Of a DNA stretch of 64,000 bases, positions 17,058-26,667 are shown in pieces (the stretch's first letter is position 1; each line of letters opens with the position of its first letter). The stretch comes from Terribium retamae (GTDB lineage: Bacteria; Pseudomonadota; Alphaproteobacteria; Rhizobiales; Rhizobiaceae). The stretch is taken from NCBI RefSeq assembly GCF_022347545.1, contig NZ_JAKREW010000009.1, positions 118,292-182,291 on the forward strand, in the 5' to 3' direction. Under the pieces are notes generated by a model, which worked only from the letters and a program-made list of their open reading frames with translations, was not told the DNA's origin and did not search any database. The position numbers and the translations under genes are program-made.

Positions 17058-18233
17058 ATGGATACCGTCACGACGGCGGCCAGCGGCCAGTTCGAACTCA
17101 ATGAAGACCAGCGCGCCATCCAGACCATGGCGGAAGCCTTCGCCGACGAGCGTGTCGCGCCGAACGCGCTCGAATGGGACAGGGCCAGGCATTTTCCGGC
17201 CGATGTGATCCGTGAAACCGGGCCGCTCGGGCTGGGCGGCATCTATGTCCGCGACGATGTCGGCGGCTCTGCGCTGGGCCGGCTCGATGCCGTGCTCATC
17301 TTCGAGGCATTGTCGCGCGCCTGCCCAGCATTCTCCTCTTTCATTTCGATCCACAACATGGCGGCGTCGATGATCGACCGCTTCGGCAATGACGAACAGC
17401 GCCAGCGTTTCCTGCCGAGATTGACCTCAATGGAATGGCTGGCCAGCTACTGCCTGACCGAGCCGGGCTCGGGTTCCGACGCGGCGGCCCTGAAGACCAG
17501 GGCAAGCCGTTCGGGCGGCAACGGTTCCGACTATGTCGTCAACGGCACCAAGCAGTTCATTTCGGGTGCCGGCGATTCCGACGTCTATGTCGCCATGGTG
17601 CGCACCGGTGAAGATGGCCCCAAGGGCATCTCGACGCTGATCGTGCCGAAAGACGCCCCCGGCCTGTCCTTCGGCGCCAACGAGCACAAGATGGGCTGGC
17701 ACATGCAGTCAACGCGCACTGTGATCTTCGAAGACTGCAAGGTGCCGGCGGAAAACCTTCTCTCCGACGAGGGCATGGGCTTCAAGATAGCCATGGCCGG
17801 TCTCGACGGCGGCCGGTTGAACATCGCTGCCTGCTCATTGGGCGGGGCACAGTCGGCACTCGACAAGGCGCTGACCTACACCAGCGAACGCAAGGCCTTC
17901 GGCTCGACCATCAATCAATTCCAGGCGCTGCAGTTCCGGTTGGCCGACATGGAGACGGAACTGCAGGCCGCGCGTATCTTCCTCTACGCAGCCGCTTCGA
18001 AACTGGACGCCAAGGCACACGACGCCTCGAAATGGTCGGCCATGGCTAAGCGCTTCGTCACCGACACCGGCTTCGAGGTCGCCAACCAGGCGCTGCAGCT
18101 GTTCGGCGGCTACGGCTATCTGCAAGACTACGGCGTCGAGAAGCTGGTCCGCGACCTGCGCGTCCACCAGATTCTCGAAGGCACGAATGAGATCATGCGC
18201 GTGATCGTGGCGCGGCATTTGATAGGGAGATGA
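17058..18233 (+). CDS. Acyl-CoA dehydrogenase, probable isobutyryl-CoA dehydrogenase
   Basis: A 391-residue FAD flavoenzyme with the family blocks CLTEPGSGSDAA, AFGSTINQFQALQF and QLFGGYGYLQDYGVEKLVRD, and the C-terminal HQILEGTNEIMR carrying the catalytic glutamate. GGGAGG precedes the ATG at 17058. The next gene is mmsB (3-hydroxyisobutyrate dehydrogenase), so this enzyme most likely oxidises isobutyryl-CoA to methacrylyl-CoA in valine breakdown. A 2-methylbutyryl-CoA or short-chain specificity is the alternative. Confidence 0.88.
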   Translation: MDTVTTAASGQFELNEDQRAIQTMAEAFADERVAPNALEWDRARHFPADVIRETGPLGLGGIYVRDDVGGSALGRLDAVLIFEALSRACPAFSSFISIHNMAASMIDRFGNDEQRQRFLPRLTSMEWLASYCLTEPGSGSDAAALKTRASRSGGNGSDYVVNGTKQFISGAGDSDVYVAMVRTGEDGPKGISTLIVPKDAPGLSFGANEHKMGWHMQSTRTVIFEDCKVPAENLLSDEGMGFKIAMAGLDGGRLNIAACSLGGAQSALDKALTYTSERKAFGSTINQFQALQFRLADMETELQAARIFLYAAASKLDAKAHDASKWSAMAKRFVTDTGFEVANQALQLFGGYGYLQDYGVEKLVRDLRVHQILEGTNEIMRVIVARHLIGR

Positions 18234-18331
18234 GTGAGTAGCGAATAGTGAGTAGCGAATAGACCGCGCCACGGCACAACCATTTTCGCTCTCACTCCTC
18301 GCTACTCGCTATTCCCCTACTCGCTGTTCAA
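18233..18331. repeat. Tandem and inverted GTGAGTAGCGAATA-type repeat
   Basis: AGTGAGTAGCGAATAG occurs twice with a 14-bp period (18233-18248 and 18247-18262). The reverse-complement words (CTCGCTACTCGCTATTC, CTACTCGC) follow at about 18296-18326. The whole gap between the acyl-CoA dehydrogenase gene and mmsB can therefore fold into one long hairpin. I see no gene in it. Confidence 0.7.
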
Positions 18332-18349
18332 ATTCCGGAGGGACCACCA

Positions 18350-19234
18350 ATGACCACCATCGCCTTCATCGGCCTCGGCAATATGGGCAACCCCATGGCC
18401 GCCAACCTCGTCAAGGCTGGTCATAAGGTCATCGGCTTCGACCTGATCCCGGAGAACCTTGCGCTGGCCAAGGAACATGGCCTGACGATCGCGGAAGATG
18501 CCCAGGGCGCGGTAAAGGAAGCCGATGTTGTCATCACCATGCTGCCGGCCGGGAAGCATGTGCTATCGGTCTATGGTGAAATCGCACCGTGGGCGCCGAA
18601 GGGTGCCCTGTTCATCGATTCCTCCACCATCGATGTCGAATCGGCGCGCAAGGCGCATGCGATCGCCCGCGAAAATCGTCTTCTCTCCGTCGATGCGCCT
18701 GTTTCCGGGGGCACCGGCGGCGCTGCCGCGGGCTCACTTACTTTCATGGCCGGCGGGTCGAAAGAGGCTTTCGCGCGCGCCGAGCCTGTTTTGCAGCCGA
18801 TGGCTGGCCGCATCGTCCATTGCGGTGACGATGGCGCCGGCCAGGCGGCCAAGATCTGCAACAACATGATTCTCGGCATTTCGATGATCGGCGTAGCCGA
18901 AGCCTTCGTGCTTGGCGAAAAACTCGGTCTGTCCCATCAGGCGTTGTTCGATGTCGCCTCGACATCGTCCGGCCAATGCTGGTCGCTGACCACTTACTGC
19001 CCAGTGCCTGGCCCGGTTCCCGCCTCCCCGGCAAATCGCGACTACAAGCCCGGCTTCGCGGCTGCTCTGATGCTGAAGGATCTGAAGCTCAGCCAGGAAG
19101 CGGCGCAAGCGGCAGGTGCGGCGACGCCGCTGGGTGCCGAGGCCGCGCAGCTTTATGCGCTGTTCAATGCGCAAGGCGGTGGCGGTGCCGATTTTTCCGG
19201 CATCATTAATTTCCTGCGCGGAGCAAACGGTTAA
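18350..19234 (+). CDS. mmsB: 3-hydroxyisobutyrate dehydrogenase
   Basis: A 294-residue NAD-dependent beta-hydroxyacid dehydrogenase. The N-terminal Rossmann motif is FIGLGNMGNPMA, the substrate motif is DAPVSGGTGGAAAG, and the helical C-terminal domain has the catalytic lysine region GQAAKICNNMI and KPGFAAALMLKDL. It oxidises 3-hydroxyisobutyrate to methylmalonate semialdehyde in valine catabolism. A ribosome-binding site GGAGGG precedes the ATG. It pairs with the upstream acyl-CoA dehydrogenase gene. Confidence 0.93.
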   Translation: MTTIAFIGLGNMGNPMAANLVKAGHKVIGFDLIPENLALAKEHGLTIAEDAQGAVKEADVVITMLPAGKHVLSVYGEIAPWAPKGALFIDSSTIDVESARKAHAIARENRLLSVDAPVSGGTGGAAAGSLTFMAGGSKEAFARAEPVLQPMAGRIVHCGDDGAGQAAKICNNMILGISMIGVAEAFVLGEKLGLSHQALFDVASTSSGQCWSLTTYCPVPGPVPASPANRDYKPGFAAALMLKDLKLSQEAAQAAGAATPLGAEAAQLYALFNAQGGGGADFSGIINFLRGANG

Positions 19235-19445
19235 GCCACTCTATCTGTTCGATTTTCCTAAAATGAGGCTCAAAAAATCGGCAAATTTAGATTTGCTTAA
19301 GGTCTCGCTAACCACGCGGTAACGATGTGCCTGTAGAACGGAACTCAAGGCAGACGAAACGCTCTGCCCCGCGCTCCGGATCAGGTCTCGCGTACCGGAG
19401 CCGTTAGTTTCGCAGGTTTCGAGTAGCGAAACGCCATGCGTATCT
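19235..19445. other. Intergenic region without a recognisable gene, possible small RNA
   Basis: About 210 bp between mmsB and a strong terminator hairpin. No convincing open reading frame with a ribosome-binding site is present. The left part is AT-rich compared with its neighbours and could hold a promoter, and the right part has short complementary words, so a short non-coding transcript is conceivable. This is only a suggestion. Confidence 0.25.
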
Positions 19446-19481
19446 GGCAAAGCCGCGTTCCAGGAGAGCGCGGTTTTTGCC
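19446..19481 (+). terminator. Rho-independent terminator
   Basis: The stem GGCAAAGCCGCG (19446-19457) pairs with CGCGGTTTTTGCC (19469-19481) around an 11-base loop, and the descending arm contains TTTTT. A and T runs on both sides make it usable in both directions. It would end a transcript coming from mmsB or from a small RNA in the preceding gap. Confidence 0.7.
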
Positions 19482-19537
19482 ATTGGAGCGCACTGGAAGT
19501 TCATTCGAAGCAGAGAAGCACCCTTAGAAGCCGCGCT

Positions 19538-19897
19538 TCATTTCCCCAACCGCTTGAAATTCGCCTTCACGCGCCGGCTTGCCGGCTTGAGTGCGGCGTG
19601 CACCGAGCGTTCAAGGGCGACACCGTTGAGCAACGAGGGCGCTCGCCCGGTCATGACCTCGGGCCAGAAACGGCTGAAAGAATCCACCAATGAGAGTTGA
19701 GCTGCGGCGACACCTTCAGCCACGGCCGCCATCTTCTCGGAAATCGCGCGCACGCTTTCCTCGCGCCAACCCAGGCCGCTGGCTTCCGCTGCCATCACCG
19801 GCAACCGCAGCATCACGACCGCGGGCGCAAGCATCAGGTCGGCAACGGCTTTGGCGCCCGCCGGCTGGCGGGGTCTCCTGCGGGAATTGCTTTTCAC
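19538..19897 (-). CDS. Small helical hypothetical protein
   Basis: A 119-residue protein starting at GTG 19897 (MKSNSRRRPRQ) with a basic N-terminus, a hydrophobic Ala/Met-rich stretch (DLMLAPAVVMLRLPVMAAEA), amphipathic helices and a basic C-terminus. The composition is a little like phasins or other granule-associated proteins, but I recognise no family. It lies on the same strand downstream of the aminotransferase gene, beyond a terminator. The start is uncertain. Confidence 0.5.
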   Translation of the reverse strand: MKSNSRRRPRQPAGAKAVADLMLAPAVVMLRLPVMAAEASGLGWREESVRAISEKMAAVAEGVAAAQLSLVDSFSRFWPEVMTGRAPSLLNGVALERSVHAALKPASRRVKANFKRLGK

Positions 19898-19945
19898 GAG
19901 ACGATCCAAGGTTGAAGAAACTTGCCTGACAGAGCGAATGCAAAA

Positions 19946-19967
19946 GCCGGCGGATCGTTCCGCCGGC
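19946..19967 (-). terminator. Rho-independent terminator after the aminotransferase gene
   Basis: Perfect 9-bp arms GCCGGCGGA/TCCGCCGGC enclose TCGT. On the minus strand the stem is followed by TTTTG, as expected for an intrinsic terminator 26 bases downstream of the aminotransferase stop codon. Confidence 0.8.
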
Positions 19968-19992
19968 TTCCTGCGACAAACTGTCAATCCGA

Positions 19993-21372
19993 CTATGCCT
20001 TGCGCAGATCGTCCTTGGCGAGATCCAGCGCCTTGCCGATACGCTCGCAGCACATGTCGATCGTATCGCGGGTCCAGATCAAGGGCGGCGACAGGATCAT
20101 CGTATCGCCGGTAGCGCGCAGCATCATGCCGTGGGCGATGGCATGGTCGCGAACGGTCACGGCAGCACTTCCGGCCGGCGAGAAGCGTTCCTTGGTGGCC
20201 TTGTCCCTGACGATCTCGATGGCGCCCATCAGGCCGATAGAGCGGACTTCGCCGACCAGATCATGACCCGCGATCTGCTCCTGCAAGGCTTTGGCGAAAT
20301 ATGGCCCGGTCTCGTTCTTGACCCGTTCGACCAACCCTTCCTTGGCGATGATGTCGAGATTGGCGAGCGCCACGGCGCAAGCCACTGGGTGGCCGGAATA
20401 GGTATAGCCGTGGTAAAACTCGCCGCCCTTTTCGACCAGTGTCGTGGCGATGCGGTCGCCGACCAGCAGCGCCGAGAGCGGTTGATAACCGGAGGTCAGC
20501 GCCTTGGCGGTGGTGATGGTGTCCGGCTGGATGCCGTAATAGTCGGCTGCGAACCACTCACCCGTGCGGCCATAACCGGTGATCACCTCGTCCAGCATCA
20601 GCAGCACGTCATGCTTGCGGCAGATGCGCTGCACTTCAGGCCAATAGCTCGCCGGCGGGATCTTGACGCCACCGGCGCCCATGATCGGCTCGCCGATGAA
20701 GGCCGCGACATTTTCGGCACCCGCCTCGATGATCGCATCCTCGACCGCCTTGGCGGCGCGAATGCCAAAATCGTGATCGCTCTCGCCAGGCAACGCCAGT
20801 TCGTAGGCATAAGGCATCATCACATGGACGATATTCGGCACCGGGCCGCCGAGTTGGCTGTGCATGCCCTCCATGCCGCCAAGCGACGTACCGGCTACGG
20901 TCGAGCCGTGGTAGGCATTCTTGCGCGAAATGATGCGGTTCTTTTCCGGCTTGCCTTCCAAAGTCCAGAAATGACGCACCAGCCGAAGCGCGGTGTCGTT
21001 GGCTTCCGAACCCGACGAACCGTAGAAGACCTGACTTACCCCTTTCGGAGCGATCTCCGCCAGCCGCTTGGAAAGCAGCACTGGGGTCGGCGTTGAGCAT
21101 TTGAAGAAGGAGTTGTAATAAGGCAGCTCCTTCATTTGGGCGTAAGCGGCATCGGCCAATTCGTCTCGGCCATAGCCGACATTCACGCACCACAGGCCCG
21201 CCATGCCGTCGAGAATCTCCGCCCCTTCGGAATCGTAGATGAACGGCCCCTTGGCATGGGTGATGATGCGCGAACCGGCGCCACGGAGCTCCTTGTGGTC
21301 GGTGAATGGATGCAGATGATGCGCAGCATCGATCTGCTGAAGCTGCTTCAGCGAAAAATTCTGATAAGTCAT
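19993..21372 (-). CDS. Class III aminotransferase (PLP-dependent, omega-amine:pyruvate type)
   Basis: A 459-residue fold-type I aminotransferase. The PLP-binding features are FYGSSGSEANDTA (phosphate), LMLDEVITGYGRTG (the aspartate on the pyridine nitrogen) and the Schiff-base lysine in TTAKALTSGY. Close relatives include putrescine-, taurine- and beta-alanine:pyruvate transaminases. The amino donor is not certain. The gene stands alone and is followed by a terminator. Confidence 0.9.
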   Translation of the reverse strand: MTYQNFSLKQLQQIDAAHHLHPFTDHKELRGAGSRIITHAKGPFIYDSEGAEILDGMAGLWCVNVGYGRDELADAAYAQMKELPYYNSFFKCSTPTPVLLSKRLAEIAPKGVSQVFYGSSGSEANDTALRLVRHFWTLEGKPEKNRIISRKNAYHGSTVAGTSLGGMEGMHSQLGGPVPNIVHVMMPYAYELALPGESDHDFGIRAAKAVEDAIIEAGAENVAAFIGEPIMGAGGVKIPPASYWPEVQRICRKHDVLLMLDEVITGYGRTGEWFAADYYGIQPDTITTAKALTSGYQPLSALLVGDRIATTLVEKGGEFYHGYTYSGHPVACAVALANLDIIAKEGLVERVKNETGPYFAKALQEQIAGHDLVGEVRSIGLMGAIEIVRDKATKERFSPAGSAAVTVRDHAIAHGMMLRATGDTMILSPPLIWTRDTIDMCCERIGKALDLAKDDLRKA

Positions 21373-21558
21373 TGATTTAGCCTTTCCTCTTGAATCAATC
21401 CGGCACCAGCCGGAGACGGATTCTCAGAAAGTGGAAGGCGGAGAATAACCGATGCGGGCACATAGCCGCAAAAGCTCGGTATGGCGCGTGCGCGGCGAAG
21501 GCGTCACGGCGATATCGAGCTTGTGAGGATGGGCCACTACAGCACGCATGGGCACACT

Positions 21559-22746
21559 CTAGCCGACCCTGCGACGGCTGTTCAACCCACCGCGCAGTGC
21601 CACAACGCTGGCAACCACCAGGACCAGGCAGATCGCTCCCAACGTCACCGGCAAGCCCGGTGCACCAAACAAGGTCATGGCGCCGCCCGCCAACGGTGGC
21701 ATGGCAATACCGCCGACGCCCCACATCAGTGAAAAAGCCGCGTTGCCGGCGATGAGTGCCTGGCCCGTGAACCGTTCACCGAGTTCGATGATGGTCATGG
21801 TGTAGATGCCGTAGGACACTGCACCGAGGACGAACAGGAACGGCCATACCAGAGGCGTGGTGATCACCAAAGGCAGCAGCGCGCAACCGGCGGCCGTTGC
21901 GATGACACAGCCCAGCCGCACGACCTGCGCCGAAAGTCGCTCAGCCAGCAGTCCGAGCGGGACCTGCATCGCGATGTTGCCAGCGATCATGACGGTCAGC
22001 AGTGCCGACATACGTGTCTCGGCAATGTCGAAATGCGTGCCGTAGACCGGCAGGAGCGCCAGCACCGACTGCTCGAAACCTGCTGCAACGATCACTGCCG
22101 CCAGCAGCAACGCGGCCAACGGCATGAAGCCCAGCACTGAGACGTGGTGGCCCGTCTGGTCGACCTTGGGCAGTTTGGGCAACACGACGGCAAGGCAGGA
22201 GCCGCAGACAACAAAGGCCGCGATTCCGACCAGGAACGGTGCCCAGCCCTCGGTGCCTACGAACAGCAGGCAGAGCGGTCCGGCGGCAAAGCCGGCTGAG
22301 ATCAGTGTGGAATAGACCCCCATGATGCGTCCCCGCCTGCCGGGCGGTGCCAGCGCGATCATCCAAACTTCGCTGAGCACATAGAGCGGATTGGTGACGA
22401 CGCCGATCATGAAGCGCAGCGGAAACCATGCATAGACATTGTAGGTCAGCCCGACGAGCGCCAGCGTCAGCGCGGAAAGTGCAGCACAGATCAACGCCGT
22501 GCGCCCTGCCCCAAAACGCCGGGCCAAGGCCGGGATCAGCGGCGATGACACGATGAAGCCGATCGGCGTCATCCCGGCGGAGAGCCCGATCATTGCTGGC
22601 GACACGCCTTGCCGCTGCAGGATGAAGGAGAGAAGTGGATAGCTCAGGCCCTGCGCGATGGCAAAGACTGAAACCGTCGCGATCACGCCGGTGATCGCAG
22701 CCCAATTGATCGCCGTTTGGTTATCGCAGCTCTCAGCAGCGGCCAT
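21559..22746 (-). CDS. MFS transporter (YcaD/YfkF-like)
   Basis: A 395-residue, twelve-helix major facilitator protein. The A-like motif after helix 2 reads PLIPALARRFGAGRT, and GRIMGVYSTLISAGFAAGP in helix 5 is typical of the YcaD group. The ATG at 22746 is chosen because GGGAGGA lies five bases upstream; the longer frame would begin inside this site. The substrate is unknown. Confidence 0.88.
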   Translation of the reverse strand: MAAAESCDNQTAINWAAITGVIATVSVFAIAQGLSYPLLSFILQRQGVSPAMIGLSAGMTPIGFIVSSPLIPALARRFGAGRTALICAALSALTLALVGLTYNVYAWFPLRFMIGVVTNPLYVLSEVWMIALAPPGRRGRIMGVYSTLISAGFAAGPLCLLFVGTEGWAPFLVGIAAFVVCGSCLAVVLPKLPKVDQTGHHVSVLGFMPLAALLLAAVIVAAGFEQSVLALLPVYGTHFDIAETRMSALLTVMIAGNIAMQVPLGLLAERLSAQVVRLGCVIATAAGCALLPLVITTPLVWPFLFVLGAVSYGIYTMTIIELGERFTGQALIAGNAAFSLMWGVGGIAMPPLAGGAMTLFGAPGLPVTLGAICLVLVVASVVALRGGLNSRRRVG

Positions 22747-22872
22747 ATCTCCTCCCAACCGCGCCCATCTTCGAGGTCAACGGTTTTCGGGTGCTAGCCG
22801 TTCATCGCGATTGAAGAAAGGGCCGCATGCGCTGGATCGCTTGCTCCACCAGGCAGCCGCTGGCTGCATATC

Positions 22873-24777
22873 TCATGGAAAATATCGCGCCAGCGCTCCC
22901 TTCCGGCCCTGTGCATAAGGCTTCAGCCAGCCGTCATCGATCCGCAGACCATCGTCGGCAGACGGTCCCTTTCCCAGTGTGCGTCGCCATGCCCTGAACT
23001 TGTAGTGATCGAACACGTCGAGGAAGTGGACGGCATAGGCAGCGGCAAAGGTCTTGTCTCCTTCAACGATCACCAGGTTCTCATCGTTCTCGTAGGAAGC
23101 TTTGTAGCCGAGGTTATGGCTGCCGGTGATGACGGTGGCATTGTCTTCCATCGGGTCGATGATGACGATCTTGTCGTGCACGATGGCATGACCGATCGTC
23201 AGCACTTCGGCCTGGAAATCCGTTGCGATCGAAGCGCCGGTCAGGTTTGCCGCGCGGACGATGGAGACGTTCGGCATCTCCCATACCTTCTCCGGGAACA
23301 CGAAGGGCGACTTGCCGTCTTTGTTGGATTTGCCTGTGATCGGGTCTCGCGTCGAAGGCACATAGTTCGGCATCGCCGCCTGATCGCTGATCGCACCCTG
23401 CACGATCAGGTCACGATTTGCCCGGGCGGCCGCGACGGCTTCAGCGACAATCGAGTTGTCGCCGCGCCGCGAGGGATTGAAAACAAGGAACAGAATGGCC
23501 TTCTTGGCGGCCTGTATACGGCTGAACACATCCTCCAGGTCGACCGGCCGGACCGACAGCGTCTTTTTGTTGCGCTCCGGGTCATTCGGCGAGAACCACA
23601 CGGTCATGCCGTCGATGTGTGCGCTTTGGCCATTCAGCGGATTGGCGATGTGATTGCCTTGTCGGAACGCGACGCCTTGCGTCTGCACGGCATGGCCTGG
23701 CGCATCCTCGCGCTGCGGCGGCGGAAAGGCGTCTGCTTTCATACGCTCCCAGTAATCGTTGAAAATCCTCGCCATTTCGGGATCATCGCGAATGAAGGCG
23801 TTGTTGGACTGGCCACAAATGCCAGTCGTCGTCCAATTGGTCGAGCCGGTCATCACGGCCTGCGGCACGCCGTGTTTGTCGCGATAGACCGCAAACTTGT
23901 TATGGCCGATATGGTTGTTGTTGAAGAGCCGGTCAGTCACCGTCACGCCGGCATCGCGCAGTGCCTTGCGGTAAGGCGCGTTGCCGAAGTCCCATTTCTT
24001 GGTCTGCGTGTCCTTGCCTGAATTGGAAAGGATCACTTCGACCACGTCCTTGGCGGCGATGATGGCGTCGCGCAATGCGTCATCGCCGAGCTCATACAGG
24101 GCTAGGCGTACCGAGCCGTCTTCGGCCTTGGCACGCGCCAGCAGACTGGTCAGCACATCGGGCACGTCGCCATGCAGATAGGCCCGGATCTTGCTGCTGC
24201 GGTCTTGCAACTCTTCCCGGATCTTCTCGCGCTGGCCAACCTTGATGCCTGCCTCGGCCAGCGCACGGGACATCCATTGTGTCGACAACACACCGTTGGT
24301 GAAAGCGACGCGCGCCTTGCCGAACATCGAACCGAGGAAGATCGTCGGGCTGACGGCGCCTTGCCCCAGATAGCCGAGCGGCCGTGGCGCACCTGTGTAA
24401 GTTCGTTGACCGTCGATCTCGGGAGGCCGAACAGGTACCGGTTCCAGCCCGGCTTTCATGGCGCCGACCGGACGGACCCGATAAGCGATCATTTCGCCAT
24501 CAGGTCGCATGGTCAGACTGTCGCGACGGCGCCGAACGGTGAGATCGCGCCAGAAGGTCTTTTGCACCGGCCACACGCCGGTATCCTGCGGGATCCAGTC
24601 CTTGTTGCGCTGCCCTTTGAACGGCACCCAGGAGGCAAGGCAGCGTTCTTCGCCGGTATCGGGATAAAGCCGCACGATCTCGAAGCCGAGACAGCCCGGG
24701 ATCATGCCGTCGACGTCCCAGGCGATGAACGAGACCTCGTTGTTGGTCGCCGCCCGGACCCTCACCACATCGGCCAC
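22873..24777 (-). CDS. Phospholipase D-like protein with two HKD motifs
   Basis: A 634-residue protein with a beta-rich N-terminal region (about 1-190) and two PLD domains. The first active-site half reads HNKFAVYRD followed by MTGSTNWT; the second reads HDKIVIID followed by ITGSHNLG. The first is one residue longer than the canonical HxKx4D. Two HKD halves in one chain suggest an active phosphodiesterase, acting on phospholipid or nucleic acid. There is no signal peptide. I cannot say which substrate it uses. Confidence 0.85.
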   Translation of the reverse strand: MADVVRVRAATNNEVSFIAWDVDGMIPGCLGFEIVRLYPDTGEERCLASWVPFKGQRNKDWIPQDTGVWPVQKTFWRDLTVRRRRDSLTMRPDGEMIAYRVRPVGAMKAGLEPVPVRPPEIDGQRTYTGAPRPLGYLGQGAVSPTIFLGSMFGKARVAFTNGVLSTQWMSRALAEAGIKVGQREKIREELQDRSSKIRAYLHGDVPDVLTSLLARAKAEDGSVRLALYELGDDALRDAIIAAKDVVEVILSNSGKDTQTKKWDFGNAPYRKALRDAGVTVTDRLFNNNHIGHNKFAVYRDKHGVPQAVMTGSTNWTTTGICGQSNNAFIRDDPEMARIFNDYWERMKADAFPPPQREDAPGHAVQTQGVAFRQGNHIANPLNGQSAHIDGMTVWFSPNDPERNKKTLSVRPVDLEDVFSRIQAAKKAILFLVFNPSRRGDNSIVAEAVAAARANRDLIVQGAISDQAAMPNYVPSTRDPITGKSNKDGKSPFVFPEKVWEMPNVSIVRAANLTGASIATDFQAEVLTIGHAIVHDKIVIIDPMEDNATVITGSHNLGYKASYENDENLVIVEGDKTFAAAYAVHFLDVFDHYKFRAWRRTLGKGPSADDGLRIDDGWLKPYAQGRKGALARYFP

Positions 24778-24999
24778 GATACCCTCCCTGTCAGACTCGG
24801 GCGCGCGTACTTTAATTCGTTCTTATGGCGCGACTGTAACGCCGTTCACATTTGCCTGCGCCGACTTTTCGGCGGGTTACCGCACACTGCTGACACGGCA
24901 GACTTGATGTCGCTTTGCTCGCTCTAGTGGTCGCCGCCTCCGCAATGGCGAACCTGCCGGCAGTCCATTATGCGGCGACAAAATCGCATGAGGATTACC

Positions 25000-26577
25000 A
25001 TGACCGCCGCGCTGCAACCCGCTGAACCGGCCTTGGCCACCGATCGCGCCCGTCGTGGCGGACGCGCCGGCAAGCGCGCCGCAGGCTCTGCCGCCTTCGA
25101 CCAACCCGCTTTCCGGCAGCTCAAGATCCCTTTCACGCCGACCAAGCTGCTCTCCGACGACGAGTTGGAATCGATCCATCTCGCCTCGCTGCGCGTGCTC
25201 AAAGAGATCGGCGTCGACGTACTGCATGACGAAGCGCGTCGCATCATGAAAGCACATGGCGCCGATGTGCGCGAAGGCGAAGTTCGCGTTCGGTTCGACG
25301 CGGACATGATCCTCGACTTGATCTCCCACGCGCCCAGCGAATTCACGATCCATGCCCGCAACCCGGCGCACGATCTGCGTTTCGGTGGCAACAACACGAT
25401 TTTCGCGCAGATGGCCTCCGCACCCAACTGTTCCGATCTCGATGGCGGCCGCCGGCCCGGCAACCAGCGCGACTACCGCAATTTCCTGAAGCTCGCGCAG
25501 ATGCATAACATCCTGCAGATCACGGGAGGCTACCCGGTCGAGCCGATCGACATCCACCCGTCGGTCCGTCATCTCGAATGCATCCGCGACCTCGCCATCC
25601 TGACCGACAAACCCTTCCACGCCTATTCTCTCGGCAAGGAACGCAATCTTGACGGCATCGAGATCGCACGCATCGCGCGTGGCATCTCGCGCGAGCAGAT
25701 GATGGAGGAGCCGTCGCTCTTCACCATCATCAACACCAACTCGCCACTCAAGCTCGATGTGCCGATGATGGAAGGCATCATCCAGATGTCGTCCATGGGC
25801 CAGATCGTCTTCGTAACACCCTTCACGCTATCGGGTGCGATGGCACCGGTGACGATAGCCGGCGCCCTGGTGCTGCAAAATGCCGAAGCACTTGCCGGCA
25901 TTGCTTTTACGCAGATGGTCCGCAAGGGCGCGCCGGTCGGCTACGGCGGCTTCACCTCGAATGTCGACATGAAATCCGGCGCACCAGCCTTCGGCACGCC
26001 GGAATACATGAAGGCGCAGTTGGTCGGCGGCCAGTTGGCACGCCGCTACAATCTGCCCTACCGCACCTCGAACACCTGCGCCGCCAACACGGTAGACGCA
26101 CAAGCTGCCTATGAAAGCGTATTTTCGCTGTGGGGTGTCATCCAGGGCGGCGGTAATTTCATGATGCACGGTGCCGGCTGGCTGGAAGGCGGCCTGCGCT
26201 GCTCTTACGAAAAGATGATTCTCGACATCGACCTTCTGCAGATGGTGGCGGAATTCCTCACGCCGCTGGACCTGTCGGAGGACGCCCTTGCCGTCGACGC
26301 CATCCGCGATGTCGGTCCGGGTGGCCACTTCTTCGGCACGCCGCATACCCAGTCGCGCTACAAGACCGCCTTCTATTCGCCGATCCTGTCCGATTGGCGC
26401 AATTTCGAGACCTGGGCGGAAGCGGGCTCACCGACAGCGATGGAGAAGGCCAATCGCGTCTGGAAAGAGCGGCTGGCGAGCTACGAGGAGCCTTACATGG
26501 ATCCAGCGATCCGCGAGGAACTCGACGCCTTTGTCGATCGGCGCATCGCCGAGGGCGGCGCTCCGACCGATTTTTGA
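25000..26577 (+). CDS. MttB family corrinoid methyltransferase (non-pyrrolysine), paralog 1
   Basis: A 525-residue trimethylamine-methyltransferase-family (MttB) TIM-barrel protein. The family core is seen in TPFTLSGAMAPVTIAGAL, GAPVGYGGFTSN and AGWLEGGLRCSYEKM. No in-frame amber codon is present, so it belongs to the large non-pyrrolysine branch (MtgB, MtpB, MtcB, MtyB) that moves a methyl group from a quaternary amine to a corrinoid protein. The N-terminal ~30 residues are disordered and Arg/Gly/Ala-rich (DRARRGGRAGKR). GAGGA precedes the ATG at 25000. It heads an operon with a dimethylglycine dehydrogenase-like gene and a dddP-like gene. The exact substrate is not known. Confidence 0.92.
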   Translation: MTAALQPAEPALATDRARRGGRAGKRAAGSAAFDQPAFRQLKIPFTPTKLLSDDELESIHLASLRVLKEIGVDVLHDEARRIMKAHGADVREGEVRVRFDADMILDLISHAPSEFTIHARNPAHDLRFGGNNTIFAQMASAPNCSDLDGGRRPGNQRDYRNFLKLAQMHNILQITGGYPVEPIDIHPSVRHLECIRDLAILTDKPFHAYSLGKERNLDGIEIARIARGISREQMMEEPSLFTIINTNSPLKLDVPMMEGIIQMSSMGQIVFVTPFTLSGAMAPVTIAGALVLQNAEALAGIAFTQMVRKGAPVGYGGFTSNVDMKSGAPAFGTPEYMKAQLVGGQLARRYNLPYRTSNTCAANTVDAQAAYESVFSLWGVIQGGGNFMMHGAGWLEGGLRCSYEKMILDIDLLQMVAEFLTPLDLSEDALAVDAIRDVGPGGHFFGTPHTQSRYKTAFYSPILSDWRNFETWAEAGSPTAMEKANRVWKERLASYEEPYMDPAIREELDAFVDRRIAEGGAPTDF

Positions 26578-26667
26578 GCGAGTCTTCGTCGAGCTGCTGA
26601 CTCTTAATCAGCGGCTCGAATTGACGGCGCAACATGAATCAAACCATCCAAATCGAGAAATAACTCC

